Shown here: positions 1 through 9,239 of the stretch, one piece after another
How the letters are laid out: each line of letters begins with the position of its first letter
How positions within the stretch are numbered: the first letter of the stretch is position 1
Origin: Pandoraea sp.
GTDB taxonomy: Bacteria; Pseudomonadota; Gammaproteobacteria; Burkholderiales; Burkholderiaceae
Assembly (NCBI GenBank): GCA_031291335.1
Contig: JARLJF010000114.1
Span: 1-39,707 of the forward strand
Reading direction: 5' to 3'
DNA length: 39,707 nt
Made by a program: the position numbers and the translations under genes
Notes under the pieces: generated by a model
Seen by the model: the letters and a program-made list of their open reading frames with translations, nothing else
What the model was told of the DNA's origin: nothing
Databases searched by the model: none

Positions 1-703
1 GCGGCCCCGCGTAGTCGGGCGGGCGGGGAAGCGGGCTTCCTGATGCCGAATAGCGCCAGACTTCCGAATTGGGATCGCTATAGTCTTCGCTGTACTGCAG
101 GCCGGTCGTCATATCCATGACCTGACGAACCGTCGCGTCGCCAAAGGCGCTCTTGCTTAATTCGGGAACGATGGTGTCGACCCGTGCGGTGTCGTCGATC
201 ACGCCTTCCGCGACGAGCATTTCGCCGAGCAGACCCGTCAGCGATTTTGTCACCGACATCGCGCCGTGCTGTCCCGTAGCGTCGAGACAGCCTGCGTAGC
301 GCTCATAGACCACCTTGCCCTTGTGCAGCACGATGATCCCGTCGGTGTAGTTGGCGTCGAACGCCTCTCGCCAGGTCATCGGCCTGGCGCCGCCGATCGG
401 CGTGAAGGTGACGGCATCGATGCCCGTATCGAGTTTGCGCAGGAAGGGCACGGCTGCGCCCGGGCCGCGCGGCACGCCAACCGTTGGCATGAGTTCGCGG
501 AAATGGCAGACGGTCCAACGCGACTTCGGGAATGCGAAATAGTCGCCATCGGTGAAACGGATGGCTTTGTCGTCGGGCGGCGGGAAACCTGTCATCCAAC
601 CCTGCGTACGCGGGTCGGACTGCGTGGCGCGCATGGGGGCTGCGGTCTGGGCCTGCGCGTCAGGCGCACTGATGGCGCCGCCCATTGATGACAGCCCAAT
701 CAT
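1..703 (-). CDS. Exported serine hydrolase (beta-lactamase/penicillin-binding-protein-like), C-terminus cut by window edge
   Basis: The minus-strand frame stays open from the left edge to about 839. It reads as the N-terminal part of a class C beta-lactamase-like serine hydrolase. The SxxK nucleophile motif is visible as SVTKS near residues 150-154, preceded by 'GIIVLHKGKVVYERY' and followed by 'GLLGEMLVAEGVIDD' and 'VRQVMDMTTGLQYSEDY', all typical of this family. The N-terminus is signal-peptide-like (hydrophobic stretch ending near APDAQA), suggesting periplasmic location. The start is uncertain: ATG at 703 is chosen, but it lacks a clear ribosome site and a basic n-region. Basic residues just upstream (RNALRW) suggest the true start may be a rarer codon, such as TTG near 808. 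The YxN and HxG motifs lie beyond the edge. Substrate unknown; esterase, amidase or 6-aminohexanoate-dimer hydrolase types are all possible. Confidence 0.8.
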   Translation of the reverse strand, partial: MIGLSSMGGAISAPDAQAQTAAPMRATQSDPRTQGWMTGFPPPDDKAIRFTDGDYFAFPKSRWTVCHFRELMPTVGVPRGPGAAVPFLRKLDTGIDAVTFTPIGGARPMTWREAFDANYTDGIIVLHKGKVVYERYAGCLDATGQHGAMSVTKSLTGLLGEMLVAEGVIDDTARVDTIVPELSKSAFGDATVRQVMDMTTGLQYSEDYSDPNSEVWRYSASGSPLPRPPDYAGP

Positions 704-1168
704 TCCGGCAATGACCCACCGGAGCGCGTTCCGCGAAAAGATTCGCGGGGGCGAGTGGGGTTCGCTTGCGCTTGGAAAACGGGGCGAGGTATCTGATCTG
801 ATCCGCAAATTGGGCTGTATCGGGTAAGGGATGGAATGCCGAATCCAGCCGTCAGTATGCCATCGACAGACGGGAGGGCATGCCGGCGTGGCACAGCGAC
901 ACCAATGCGTCGATCATGCGAGGCCGCAGAGCGAAAGCGATCTTCGATTTCATCAATATTTTTTCGGCAGAACAATTGCACGGCATTGACTTTTTATGTT
1001 GGTTGCCTAAATATCAATAGGCCAATTAATCAGTTAAAGGTAATTTAAATTACTCGGGTGGATATATTTATTTCTGCAATTGTGGATTTAAATATTTTTT
1101 GATGCTTTGTGCTCTGTTTGTTTCGGAATTTCCATCGCGTATTCGCTTTAAATTATTTGAGGGTGAAC
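704..1168. promoter_or_regulatory. AT-rich divergent intergenic region
   Basis: This 465-bp gap separates the minus-strand serine hydrolase from the plus-strand DUF1254 pair. From about 950 onward it is clearly AT-rich against GC-rich surroundings. It contains a possible sigma-70 promoter for the DUF1254 genes (TTGACT at 986-991, AT-rich TAAATAT near 1008-1014) and a perfect 14-bp palindrome at 1040-1053. I see no convincing gene. Small open frames here lack family features and ribosome sites. Confidence 0.5.
1040..1053. promoter_or_regulatory. Perfect 14-bp palindrome, possible operator
   Basis: GTAATTTAAATTAC is its own reverse complement. It sits about 25-30 bp downstream of the candidate promoter at 986-1014 and 115 bp before the DUF1254 start, a position suited to a repressor. 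AT-rich palindromes can arise by chance, so this is only a candidate. Confidence 0.3.
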
Positions 1169-2704
1169 ATGCCTTACGAGACGAAGATTCTTCGCTGGCT
1201 GATGGTCTCCACGATGTTGACCGGCGTTGTTGGCGCACAGGCGCAGACATCGCGCTTTGATGAGCTGGCACGTATTCCACTGACCGAGGGTTACCTTTCC
1301 CAGAGCGACTCACGTACGCTCAAAGACGAACTCCTTTTTCAGCGTGCAGTGCAGTCTTATCTCTGGGCGCAGCCGGCCTTGAATATTTTTGCGATGAAAG
1401 AGGGCTCGGAAAAATTGTTCGGCAAGGGCTACAACATATTGCCGGTCTGGAAGGAGCGCTTGAACGCCAAGACGCAGGTCACCACGCCGAACTCCGACGT
1501 GATCTACGCGATGGGGTATCTGGATCTGAAGCAGGACGGTCCGATGGTGCTCGAAGTGCCGCCGGGATTGCAGGGCATTCTGGACGACTTTTTCCAACGC
1601 CCGATCTGCAATCCCGCACCCGTCAAGGAAAAAACCTGGTATCCGGCACCCTATGCAAAGGACATCTGGTGTGGCGATGTGGGCCTGCCGGGACCTGACA
1701 AAGGCAAGGGCGCGAATTACCTGATCATCCCACCCGACTATCAAGGCGAAATTCCGAAGGGATACATCGTCTACAAGTCCAGAACCTACAACGTGTTCGT
1801 GTTCTGGCGAGCGTTCTTCAAAGACCCGGCCAATTTGTCTGAGCCGGTCGATCTGATCATGCGAACCAAGATTTATCCGCTTGGCAAAAAGAGCACCGCC
1901 AAGCCGATGCAATTTCCGGATGGATCGACAGCGGCGCCGTACATGCTCTATCCGACCGACGGCACGGCGTTCGATATGCTCTCGCGTTTTATTGACAGTG
2001 AGTACGTCGATCCGGCCGACGCGGACATGCGCGGCATGCTGGCCAGTCTCGGGATCATCAAGGGGCAGCCGTTCAAACCGGATGACCATACCCGCGAGAT
2101 TCTCGATAAAGCCGGCAAGACGGCTTTCCGTATCGGTCGCGCAATTGCCTACGACCCGCCGCCGATCGTGCCGAACACGCGTTGGTATCCGGATCGCAAA
2201 TGGGTGAACCCGTTCCCCGCGAATACCGAATTCGTCGGCCCCTCGTTCAAGTATCTCGACCTGCGCACAGGCTTCTTTGCGCTTGCGTATTCGGCGAGTC
2301 CCGCGATGGCCGTGAATATGGCCGGCATGGGGGCAAAGTATCCGGTCGCGTTTACCGATTCGGACGGTGATCCGCTCTCGGGTGGCAAATCGTACAAGCT
2401 GCATCTGCCCAAGGATATTCCGGCGGGCATCTTCTGGTCGGTCACCGTCTACAAACCGGACACGGCCGCCGGACTGGCCAACGGTCAGGCCTTCCCGTCC
2501 ATCAATACGATGGACAAGCCCGATATGAACGCCGACGGTTCGCTGGATATGTATTTCGGCCCGACGCCTCCGGCCAATCAAAGCAAGAACTGGCTGAAGA
2601 CGGTACCGGGCGAGGGCTTCTTCGTGATCTTGCGGCTGTACGGGCCGAAGCAAGCCTTCTTCGACCAGACGTGGAAGCCCAGCGACGTAGAGAAGGTTCG
2701 ATAA
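1169..2704 (+). CDS. Exported DUF1254/DUF1214 domain protein (first of tandem pair)
   Basis: A 511-residue protein. ATG 1169 is chosen over the upstream in-frame ATG at 1109 because GAGGGT lies 6 bases before it and it begins a good signal peptide (basic start, hydrophobic run, ending near GAQAQ). The N-terminal half carries the DUF1254 pattern (TPNSDVIYAMGYLDL, then PMVLEVPPG near residues 110-140). The C-terminal part carries DUF1214 (GIFWSVTVY, DGSLDMYFGP, GEGFFVILRLYGP, ending in FDQTWKPSDVEKVR). Proteins with this two-domain layout are common in proteobacteria and probably periplasmic; no biochemical role is firmly established. The downstream gene at 2738 is a clear paralogue 33 bp away, so the two are probably cotranscribed. 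Confidence 0.88.
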   Translation: MPYETKILRWLMVSTMLTGVVGAQAQTSRFDELARIPLTEGYLSQSDSRTLKDELLFQRAVQSYLWAQPALNIFAMKEGSEKLFGKGYNILPVWKERLNAKTQVTTPNSDVIYAMGYLDLKQDGPMVLEVPPGLQGILDDFFQRPICNPAPVKEKTWYPAPYAKDIWCGDVGLPGPDKGKGANYLIIPPDYQGEIPKGYIVYKSRTYNVFVFWRAFFKDPANLSEPVDLIMRTKIYPLGKKSTAKPMQFPDGSTAAPYMLYPTDGTAFDMLSRFIDSEYVDPADADMRGMLASLGIIKGQPFKPDDHTREILDKAGKTAFRIGRAIAYDPPPIVPNTRWYPDRKWVNPFPANTEFVGPSFKYLDLRTGFFALAYSASPAMAVNMAGMGAKYPVAFTDSDGDPLSGGKSYKLHLPKDIPAGIFWSVTVYKPDTAAGLANGQAFPSINTMDKPDMNADGSLDMYFGPTPPANQSKNWLKTVPGEGFFVILRLYGPKQAFFDQTWKPSDVEKVR

Positions 2705-2737
2705 ATCGCCACCCAACACTCACCGGGAACTCACGCT

Positions 2738-4198
2738 ATGCATCGTATTCTCGCTTCCATGAGCGCAGTCGGTTTGGCGCTATCGTTCATGTCACACGCT
2801 GGTGTCGCCGCCGCAGACGGTGGCAACACCTATCCTTTCGAGAAAGGCTTCCCTACCGCAAAAGCGGCGAAGCAAGCCAGCGATGACGCGGACTTTCAAC
2901 GCGCATTGATCGCTTACCGGTTCTGGTACCCGACGGTGTCGGTGGAAGGCATCTTCAATGGCAACCGAACCGTGGGTATCGCGGACGGCCAGCAATGGGG
3001 CATCGCATCGACGGGGCCGCGACAGGTCGGGTTCACGCTGAACTCTGACACCCCCTACGGTTCAGGTGTGCTCGACTTGTCCAACGGGCCAATGGTGGTC
3101 GAATTGCCGCCGGGCCCGTTCATCGGTCTGATCGACGATCACAACCAAGGCTGGGTGCAGGATATGGGGCTGCCCGGCCCGGATGCCGGCAAAGGCGGCA
3201 AGCATCTGGTGCTGCCGCCGGGATATACGGGCAATGTGCCTGACGGCTATTACGTGGGCCACTCTCCGTCTTTGAAGAATCTCGTGGCAGTGCGCGCATT
3301 GCCGGTGGGCGGCGATGTTCAGAAAGCCCTCGACGGCCTTCGCTCGATCAAGATCTATCCGCTCTCGCAGGCGAGCAACCCGGTCCCCCTACCTGCTGTC
3401 GAGACGACACAAAGGGCGATGGACAGCACGTCGCTCAAGTGGGAAGACAATTTGCAGTTTTGGGAAGTGCTGAACAAGGTGATCCAGGAAGAGCCTCTCG
3501 TGCCCGGGTTCTTGCCGATGTACGGCGTGCTGGCGGAACTTGGCATCGAGAAAGGCAAGCCCTTCGCCCCGGACGCACGGATGAAATCCATTCTGACGCG
3601 CGCCGCGAAAGACGGTCGCGCGCAGATGCTGGTTTCCGCGTTCGCCAGCGCCCGCCCCGATCGCAAGAATTGGCCCGATCGCCAATGGGAGTGGGCCAGT
3701 CTGGTTTCGGGCAATGCCCAGTTCTCCACACCGGGCGGTATGGATCTGGAGGCTCGGGACCGATGGTTCGCGCAGGCTATCGTGGCATCCCCGGCAATGT
3801 TTCGCCGTGATGCTGGGGCAGGTTCGCTCTATTGGCTGGGGGCGCGAGACAAGGACGGCAAATACCTGGATGGCGGTCGCGCTTACAAGTTGACGGTTCC
3901 TCAGCCGGTGCCAGGCAAGCTTTTCTGGTCGGTCACTGTCTATGACGCCGCGACGCGCTCTCAAGTGCAAACCGATCAGGACAAGGCAGCCTTGCGCTCG
4001 TTGTTTGAGTTGAAGGATGTGGACACGTCGAAACCGGTGGACCTCTACTTCGGCCCGACCGCGCCCAAGGGGAATGAGGGACGATGGATAAAGACGACGC
4101 CGGGGAAAGGCTGGTTCGCGTACATCCGCATCTATGGTCCCGAAGCCGCCGCGTTTGACAAGAGCTGGAAGCCGGGGGATTTTGAGCCGGTCAGGTAA
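2738..4198 (+). CDS. Exported DUF1254/DUF1214 domain protein (second of tandem pair)
   Basis: A 486-residue protein with an N-terminal signal peptide (MHRILASMSAVGLALSFMSH, cleavage near GVAAA-DGG). It has the same two-domain architecture as its upstream neighbour: a DUF1254-type segment around NSDTPYGSGVLDL and GPMVVELPPG, and a C-terminal DUF1214 segment (KLFWSVTVYD, KPVDLYFGPTAP, GKGWFAYIRIYGP, FDKSWKPGDFEPVR). The near-identical C-terminal tail motifs show the pair arose by duplication, but overall divergence is considerable, so they may not be redundant. Only 33 bp separate it from the first gene. No known enzymatic motif can be named. Confidence 0.88.
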   Translation: MHRILASMSAVGLALSFMSHAGVAAADGGNTYPFEKGFPTAKAAKQASDDADFQRALIAYRFWYPTVSVEGIFNGNRTVGIADGQQWGIASTGPRQVGFTLNSDTPYGSGVLDLSNGPMVVELPPGPFIGLIDDHNQGWVQDMGLPGPDAGKGGKHLVLPPGYTGNVPDGYYVGHSPSLKNLVAVRALPVGGDVQKALDGLRSIKIYPLSQASNPVPLPAVETTQRAMDSTSLKWEDNLQFWEVLNKVIQEEPLVPGFLPMYGVLAELGIEKGKPFAPDARMKSILTRAAKDGRAQMLVSAFASARPDRKNWPDRQWEWASLVSGNAQFSTPGGMDLEARDRWFAQAIVASPAMFRRDAGAGSLYWLGARDKDGKYLDGGRAYKLTVPQPVPGKLFWSVTVYDAATRSQVQTDQDKAALRSLFELKDVDTSKPVDLYFGPTAPKGNEGRWIKTTPGKGWFAYIRIYGPEAAAFDKSWKPGDFEPVR

Positions 4199-4334
4199 GT
4201 CTGTCGGTGATCGGCGACGGGCGTCGAGAAGACGGCGCCCGTCTATCCTTCACCCGGCATGCCGACGTCGACGATCGGCCAGACAATGCCCGGCCATCGA
4301 CTTCGCAAACGGCAGGCGAGAGTGCCGCGAAGGT

Positions 4335-5276
4335 CTAACAGGGAAATCCGTCGGTAAATGCACTGCGCAGATAGTCGACGAACAGTTTGACGGCCCGCGG
4401 CACATGCGACGCATAGGGTCGCACCACATAGATCCGCTCGGCAAACGCGCCGACCGGACGCCATTCGGGCAACAGCACGACGAGCTTGCCGGCGCGAACG
4501 GCGGCCTGCGCCGTGAAGTCGGGCACGAGCGCGATGCCCAGATCGTCCAGCGCTGCGTCGCGCAGCGCTTCACTGTTATTCGCCGCCACCGGCCCGTTGA
4601 CGTTGACCGTCACCGGACCTGCCGCCGATTTTCGGGCCGTCCCGTGTTCAAACGACCAGGTGCTGGCGGACTGCGTACGCGGGTAGGCGAGGCAATCGTG
4701 CATCGTGAGGTCCGACGGCGACGCGGGCGTACCGCGTCGCTTCAAATAGGTGCGCGTGGCAACGATGAGCGAGCGCGAGTCGCATAGCTTCCAGGCCACA
4801 TGGGTTTCGGGCGCGTTCGTGCTATGCCGGATGGCGAGATCGAAGCCCTCCGAGGCAATCGAACTCAGCCGGTCGGACAAGTCGAGTTGCACGCGAACCT
4901 CGGGGTGCTCGCGCAGGAAGCGCGACAGTCTGGGGATGACCTGCTGCCGGCCGAGGGCGACCGGGGCCGTCACGCGAATCAACCCTCTTGCCTCGCCCGC
5001 CTGATCTCGCAGATTCGAAAAACTGGTCGCGATGTGTTCGTACTGGCTTCGTGTGTCGTCAACGAGCTGTTGCCCGGCCTCGGTGAAGCGGACACTGCGC
5101 GTTGTGCGCTGCACCAGAGACACGCCGGCAGCACGCTCCAGTTCTGCAATGCGCTGACTCATCGCCGCCTTGCTTACGCCCAGCCGCGCGGCCGCTGCCG
5201 TAAAGCTGCCCTGCTCGGCGAGTACCGTCAGCCAGTGAAGGTGCGTCCAGAGGCCTTCAATTTTTTCCGAATCCAT
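4335..5276 (-). CDS. LysR-family transcriptional regulator, divergent from mmsA
   Basis: A 313-residue LysR protein. The N-terminal winged helix-turn-helix is plain (WLTVLAEQGSFTAAAARLGVSKAAMSQRIAELERAAGVSLVQRTTRSVRFTEAG), followed by a periplasmic-binding-like effector domain. The start MDSEKIEGLW at 5276 is chosen over MNLL at 5312. LysR proteins of this group begin about there, and the 36 bases between the two starts hold a perfect dyad (5283-5304) better explained as operator than as code. It is transcribed away from mmsA across a 109-bp gap, so it probably controls mmsA and itself. The effector is unknown; a branched-chain or beta-alanine catabolic intermediate is an inference. Confidence 0.88.
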   Translation of the reverse strand: MDSEKIEGLWTHLHWLTVLAEQGSFTAAAARLGVSKAAMSQRIAELERAAGVSLVQRTTRSVRFTEAGQQLVDDTRSQYEHIATSFSNLRDQAGEARGLIRVTAPVALGRQQVIPRLSRFLREHPEVRVQLDLSDRLSSIASEGFDLAIRHSTNAPETHVAWKLCDSRSLIVATRTYLKRRGTPASPSDLTMHDCLAYPRTQSASTWSFEHGTARKSAAGPVTVNVNGPVAANNSEALRDAALDDLGIALVPDFTAQAAVRAGKLVVLLPEWRPVGAFAERIYVVRPYASHVPRAVKLFVDYLRSAFTDGFPC

Positions 5277-5282
5277 CGATCG

Positions 5283-5304
5283 ATTGTTCGTATTTGTAAA
5301 CAAT
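5283..5304. promoter_or_regulatory. Candidate LysR operator, ATTGTT-N10-AACAAT dyad
   Basis: Perfect 6-bp inverted arms lie at 5283-5288 and 5299-5304 between the LysR start and mmsA. Just downstream AATAAT (5311-5316) could be the mmsA -10 element. This location and dyad geometry fit a LysR-type binding site. Confidence 0.45.
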
Positions 5305-5385
5305 AAATTCAATAATAGCGCCTATGCTTCGTCTCCGGTGATTCATACACTGCTGGCATCGTTCATCAATTCATGAGGAGTCGAA

Positions 5386-6897
5386 ATGCAAGCGTTCAAC
5401 GATACTGCCGACGTGCTGCACTACATCAATGGTCAACGCGTGAAGGGGAACAGCGAGCGGACTCAGCCGGTCTTCAACCCGGCGACCGGTGCCAGCCCGC
5501 GTCAATTGGTGCTGGGCGGGGTGTCTGACGTGAATGCCGCCGTGGCAAGCGCGAAGGCGGCGTTCCCCGCATGGAGCAATACGCCGGCCATTCGCCGTGC
5601 ACGCGTCATGCTGAAGTTTCTCGAATTGATGAACAAGCATCGCGACGAACTCGCCGCGATCATCACCGCCGAACACGGCAAAGTGTTCTCGGATGCGCAG
5701 GGCGAAGTGTCGCGTGGCATCGACGTGATCGAATTCGCTTGCGGCATTCCGCAACTGCTCAAGGGCGACTACACCGAGCAGGTATCGACGGGCATCGATA
5801 ACTGGACGACGCGTCAGGCACTCGGCGTGGTGGCCGGCATCACGCCGTTCAACTTCCCGTGCATGGTGCCGTGCTGGATGTTCCCGGTGGCCATTGCGGC
5901 AGGTAACGCTTTCATCCTGAAGCCGAGCGAGCGCGATCCGTCGGCATCGTTGTTCATGGCCGATCTGCTCAAGCAGGCAGGCCTGCCGGACGGCATTTTC
6001 AACGTGATGCAGGGCGACAAGGTCGTGGTCGACGCGCTGCTCACGCATGCCGACGTGAAGGCAATCAGCTTCGTCGGCTCCACCCCGATTGCGAACTACA
6101 TTTACGAGACCGGCGCCAAGCACGGGAAGCGTGTGCAAGCGCTGGGCGGTGCGAAGAATCACATGGTCGTGATGCCCGACGCCGATCTCGATCAGGCCAT
6201 CGATGCGCTGGTGGGTGCGGGCTACGGCTCGGCGGGTGAGCGCTGCATGGCGATTTCGGTGGCGGTGCTCGTCGGCGACGTTGCCGACAAGATCATGGGG
6301 CGGCTGGCCGAGCGGGCTCGTACGCTGGTCATCAAGAACGGCATGGAGCCGGACGCCGAGATGGGCCCGATCGTCACCAAGCAGTCGCTAGAGCGCATTG
6401 AGAGCTACATCGCGCTGGGCGTGGAAGAGGGCGCCAAGCTAGTGGTGGACGGTCGCGGCCTGAAGGTGCCGGGTCATGAAGACGGCTTCTTCACGGGCGG
6501 CACGCTGTTCGATCACGTCACGCCGGAAATGCGCATCTACAAGGAAGAAATCTTCGGCCCGGTGCTCGCGTGCGTGCGCGTGAAGGACTTCACCGAAGCC
6601 GTCGATCTGATCAATGCGCACGAGTTCGGCAATGGCGTGGCCTGCTACACACGAGACGGCCACATCGCGCGCGAATTCGGTCGCCGTATCGAAGTGGGCA
6701 TGGTCGGCATCAATGTGCCGATTCCGGTGCCGATGGCATGGCACGGCTTCGGTGGCTGGAAGCGTAGCCTGTTCGGCGACATGCACGCCTACGGCGAAGA
6801 GGGTGTGCGCTTCTATACCAAGCAGAAGTCCATCATGCAGCGCTGGCCGGAGAGCACCGAAAAGGGGGCTGAGTTCGCGATGCCGACGGCGAAGTAA
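5386..6897 (+). CDS. mmsA: CoA-acylating methylmalonate-semialdehyde dehydrogenase
   Basis: A 503-residue aldehyde dehydrogenase of the MmsA type. This enzyme oxidises (methyl)malonate semialdehyde with NAD and CoA to propionyl-CoA or acetyl-CoA, the last step of valine degradation and also used in beta-alanine and inositol breakdown. Family features seen: YINGQRV near the N-terminus, the cofactor region [17 protein letters not shown] and [15 protein letters not shown] segment, [12 protein letters not shown], and the catalytic cysteine Cys287 in [13 protein letters not shown]. The length matches the family. ATG 5386 has GAGGAG about 7 bases upstream. No mmsB (3-hydroxyisobutyrate dehydrogenase) follows, so here it is paired only with the divergent LysR gene. 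Confidence 0.95.
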   Translation: MQAFNDTADVLHYINGQRVKGNSERTQPVFNPATGASPRQLVLGGVSDVNAAVASAKAAFPAWSNTPAIRRARVMLKFLELMNKHRDELAAIITAEHGKVFSDAQGEVSRGIDVIEFACGIPQLLKGDYTEQVSTGIDNWTTRQALGVVAGITPFNFPCMVPCWMFPVAIAAGNAFILKPSERDPSASLFMADLLKQAGLPDGIFNVMQGDKVVVDALLTHADVKAISFVGSTPIANYIYETGAKHGKRVQALGGAKNHMVVMPDADLDQAIDALVGAGYGSAGERCMAISVAVLVGDVADKIMGRLAERARTLVIKNGMEPDAEMGPIVTKQSLERIESYIALGVEEGAKLVVDGRGLKVPGHEDGFFTGGTLFDHVTPEMRIYKEEIFGPVLACVRVKDFTEAVDLINAHEFGNGVACYTRDGHIAREFGRRIEVGMVGINVPIPVPMAWHGFGGWKRSLFGDMHAYGEEGVRFYTKQKSIMQRWPESTEKGAEFAMPTAK

Positions 6898-6940
6898 GGC
6901 ATCAAGTAAGACATCAGTTTCACGGCGGTAGAAGGCCCGG

Positions 6941-6970
6941 GCGGCGCAACTGGTTATCTGGTTGCGCCGC
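6941..6970 (+). terminator. Hairpin downstream of mmsA, probable terminator
   Basis: GCGGCGCAAC (6941-6950) and GTTGCGCCGC (6961-6970) are perfect 10-bp arms around a 10-base loop, 43 bp after the mmsA stop. The following bases (TCGTCATTTC) are only modestly T-rich, so termination may be imperfect. Confidence 0.55.
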
Positions 6971-7216
6971 TCGTCATTTCAGGCGCTGATAACGCCTTTC
7001 AAGCGCACTACGGCGCGTTTTCCTGCCGTTCGCTCGCATCGATTCGGACGGAATCCCCCTTCCCGAGACGTTTCACTCAAAGCGATTTCTGGCATCAGGA
7101 ATCATCATTTGATGTGATCTGTCGATCCGCCTATTGTGAATTCAATGAGAAGAAGCGCCATGGCCCACCCGAGGCAATGAAGCGCCTGAGACATTCACAA
7201 TGGAGACAGTGCAAGA
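6971..7216. promoter_or_regulatory. Leader region of the DUF485-ActP operon
   Basis: The gap before the ActP operon contains a plausible sigma-70 promoter: TTGATG at 7109-7114, a 17-base spacer, TATTGT at 7132-7137. This puts the transcript start about 75 bases before the DUF485 start. No small gene is evident in the rest. Confidence 0.4.
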
Positions 7217-7528
7217 ATGGAGACGCCCCTGCTTTCCGGGATTCGCAACGATCCCCTGTTCGTCACGCTTGTCAGGCGTAGAAGACGGTTTGTCGCGTGG
7301 CTGACGGCGATTACGCTCGTTCCGTATTACGCGTTCATCCTCGTTGCCGCCTTTTCCCCGAATCTGCTGGCAACACGATTTATGCAGCACAGCCTGATCG
7401 GCATCGGATGGCCCATCGGTGTCGCGCTGATCGTCGGCACCTGGCTGTTGACCGGTGTGTATATTCGCCGTGCAAATGGTGAGTTCGATCACCTGACCCG
7501 GTCGATTCTGGCGGAGGCGGCAAAATGA
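7217..7528 (+). CDS. DUF485 small inner-membrane protein
   Basis: A 103-residue protein with two membrane segments (about residues 25-50, [19 protein letters not shown], and 60-83, [23 protein letters not shown]) and charged ends. This is the layout of the DUF485/YjcH family, which is almost always encoded just before the acetate symporter ActP. Its stop overlaps the actP start by 4 bases (ATGA), implying translational coupling. The exact role is unknown; an accessory subunit or modulator of the symporter is the usual inference. GGAG lies about 11 bases before ATG 7217. Confidence 0.88.
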   Translation: METPLLSGIRNDPLFVTLVRRRRRFVAWLTAITLVPYYAFILVAAFSPNLLATRFMQHSLIGIGWPIGVALIVGTWLLTGVYIRRANGEFDHLTRSILAEAAK

Positions 7529-9198
7529 TCGCCCCGCTACGTTTCGCCGCAGTGGCCTGCCTCGCCGGCCTCTCGCGCTACACCTTCGCCGCATCGGTTT
7601 CCGCGCGCGACGCCCATGTACAACCGCTCAACACACCAGCGATCGTCATGTTTCTGGTGTTCGTCGTGGCGACGTTGGGCATCACATTCCGGGCCGCCGC
7701 CAAAACGAAGTCGATGACCGACTTCTACACGGCGGGAGGCGCTATCACAGGGTTTCAGAACGGGCTTGCTCTTGCCGGAGACTACATGTCGGCAGCGGCC
7801 CTTCTGGGCGTGACCAGCATGATCTTCTTCCACGGTTACGACGGTGTGATCTACGCGATCAGCTTCTTTGTCGCCTGGCCGTTTCTGCTGTTTCTCTTTG
7901 CCGAGCGCATTCGCAACCTCGGACGCGTCACGATTGCCGACATCGTTTCCTACCGTCTCGACCAGAATCGGATTCGTACATTGACCGCCTTCGGCTCGCT
8001 GACCGTCGTCTGCTTCTATCTCGTGGTGCAGATGGTGGGGGCAGGGCAGCTCATCGAATTGCTGTTCGGTTTGCCGTACAACTATGCGGTCGTTGCTGTC
8101 GGCGTGCTCATGGCAATTTATGTGACGGTCGGCGGCATGGTGGCGACGACCTGGGTGCAAATCATCAAGGCAGTGTTGATGTTGTTCGGAGGCACGTTGC
8201 TCGCCGTGCTCGCCATGAGTCAATTCGGATTTTCGTTTGGCGAACTGTTCGCGCAGGCGATCGAAGTGCATCAGAGCGGCGCCAACATTCTGATGCCGAG
8301 TGCTCAGGTGGCAGACCCGCTTGCCATGATTTCGCTGTCGATCGGATTAGTCTTCGGTACAGCGGGGTTGCCGCACATTCTGATGCGCTTTCTTACCGTG
8401 CCGGATGCCAAAGCCGCCCGCAAATCCGTGTTCGTCGCAACGGGCTTCATCGGTTTCTTCTTTCTGGTCATCATCGTGCTCGGCATGGCGGCGATCGTGA
8501 TCGTGAGTCGAAACCCCGCGTTTTATGAGGCCGGCAAGATCGGCGGCAAACTCATTGGCGGCAATAACATGCCGGTGATGTACCTCGCTCAGGCGGTGGG
8601 CGGAAATCTCATGCTGGGGTTCCTCTCGGCAGTTGCCTTCGCCACCATTCTGGCTGTCGTCGCCGGGTTGACGATGGCCGGGACGTCGGCCATCTCGCAT
8701 GACCTCTATGTCATGGTGCTGCGCAAGAACCGCGCCGATCCCGCGAGCGAGCGGCGCATCTCGAAGATCGCTTCGACCTGTATCGGCATTGTTGGGGTTG
8801 TCCTCGGCATTCTGTTCAAGGACCAGAACATTGCATTCCTCGTCGCGCTGACGTTCGGCATTGCCGCTTCCGTCAATTTCCCGCTGCTCGCCTTGTCGAT
8901 GTATTGGAAGGGCCTGACGACGCGTGGCGCGTTTATCGGCGGTGTCGCGGGATTGGTCAGTTCGGTGGGGCTGGTCGTTCTGTCGCCGGCCGTATGGGTG
9001 AAGATTCTCGGCAATAGTGCACCGATCTTTCCGTACGACTATCCCGCCATCATCTCCATGAGCCTCGCCTTCTTCTTCACGTGGCTGGGGTCCGTCACCG
9101 ACAGAAGCCATCGCGCGCGGCAGGAGCGCATCGATTTCGACGACCAGTTCGTACGTGCACAGACCGGCCTCGGTGCCAGCGGTGCATCGAGTCACTGA
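7525..9198 (+). CDS. actP: ActP-type cation/acetate (monocarboxylate) symporter
   Basis: A 557-residue solute:sodium symporter that aligns by eye with E. coli ActP over most of its length. Shared stretches include [47 protein letters not shown] (here VQMVGAG), [40 protein letters not shown] and the C-terminal RAQTGLGA. It begins with a signal-sequence-like hydrophobic segment, as ActP does, and should have 13-14 membrane helices. ActP imports acetate and other short carboxylates with a cation. No acetyl-CoA synthetase gene is nearby. It is instead followed by cytochrome b561 and an NMO-like enzyme, so the physiological substrate may not be acetate. Confidence 0.92.
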   Translation: MIAPLRFAAVACLAGLSRYTFAASVSARDAHVQPLNTPAIVMFLVFVVATLGITFRAAAKTKSMTDFYTAGGAITGFQNGLALAGDYMSAAALLGVTSMIFFHGYDGVIYAISFFVAWPFLLFLFAERIRNLGRVTIADIVSYRLDQNRIRTLTAFGSLTVVCFYLVVQMVGAGQLIELLFGLPYNYAVVAVGVLMAIYVTVGGMVATTWVQIIKAVLMLFGGTLLAVLAMSQFGFSFGELFAQAIEVHQSGANILMPSAQVADPLAMISLSIGLVFGTAGLPHILMRFLTVPDAKAARKSVFVATGFIGFFFLVIIVLGMAAIVIVSRNPAFYEAGKIGGKLIGGNNMPVMYLAQAVGGNLMLGFLSAVAFATILAVVAGLTMAGTSAISHDLYVMVLRKNRADPASERRISKIASTCIGIVGVVLGILFKDQNIAFLVALTFGIAASVNFPLLALSMYWKGLTTRGAFIGGVAGLVSSVGLVVLSPAVWVKILGNSAPIFPYDYPAIISMSLAFFFTWLGSVTDRSHRARQERIDFDDQFVRAQTGLGASGASSH

Positions 9199-9239
9199 GC
9201 CCGGCAATTCCCCAAGACAGGAAGACGAGGAAGACGATC

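Noticed and set aside
836..1048. Possible 70-residue gene in the divergent region
   Set aside because: No ribosome site, no family resemblance, and it crosses the candidate promoter of the DUF1254 genes.
1310..2719. Long antisense open frame (469 codons) opposite the first DUF1254 gene
   Set aside because: It mirrors a well-supported gene, has no ribosome site or family features, and is rich in Arg/His as expected for antisense frames in GC-rich DNA.
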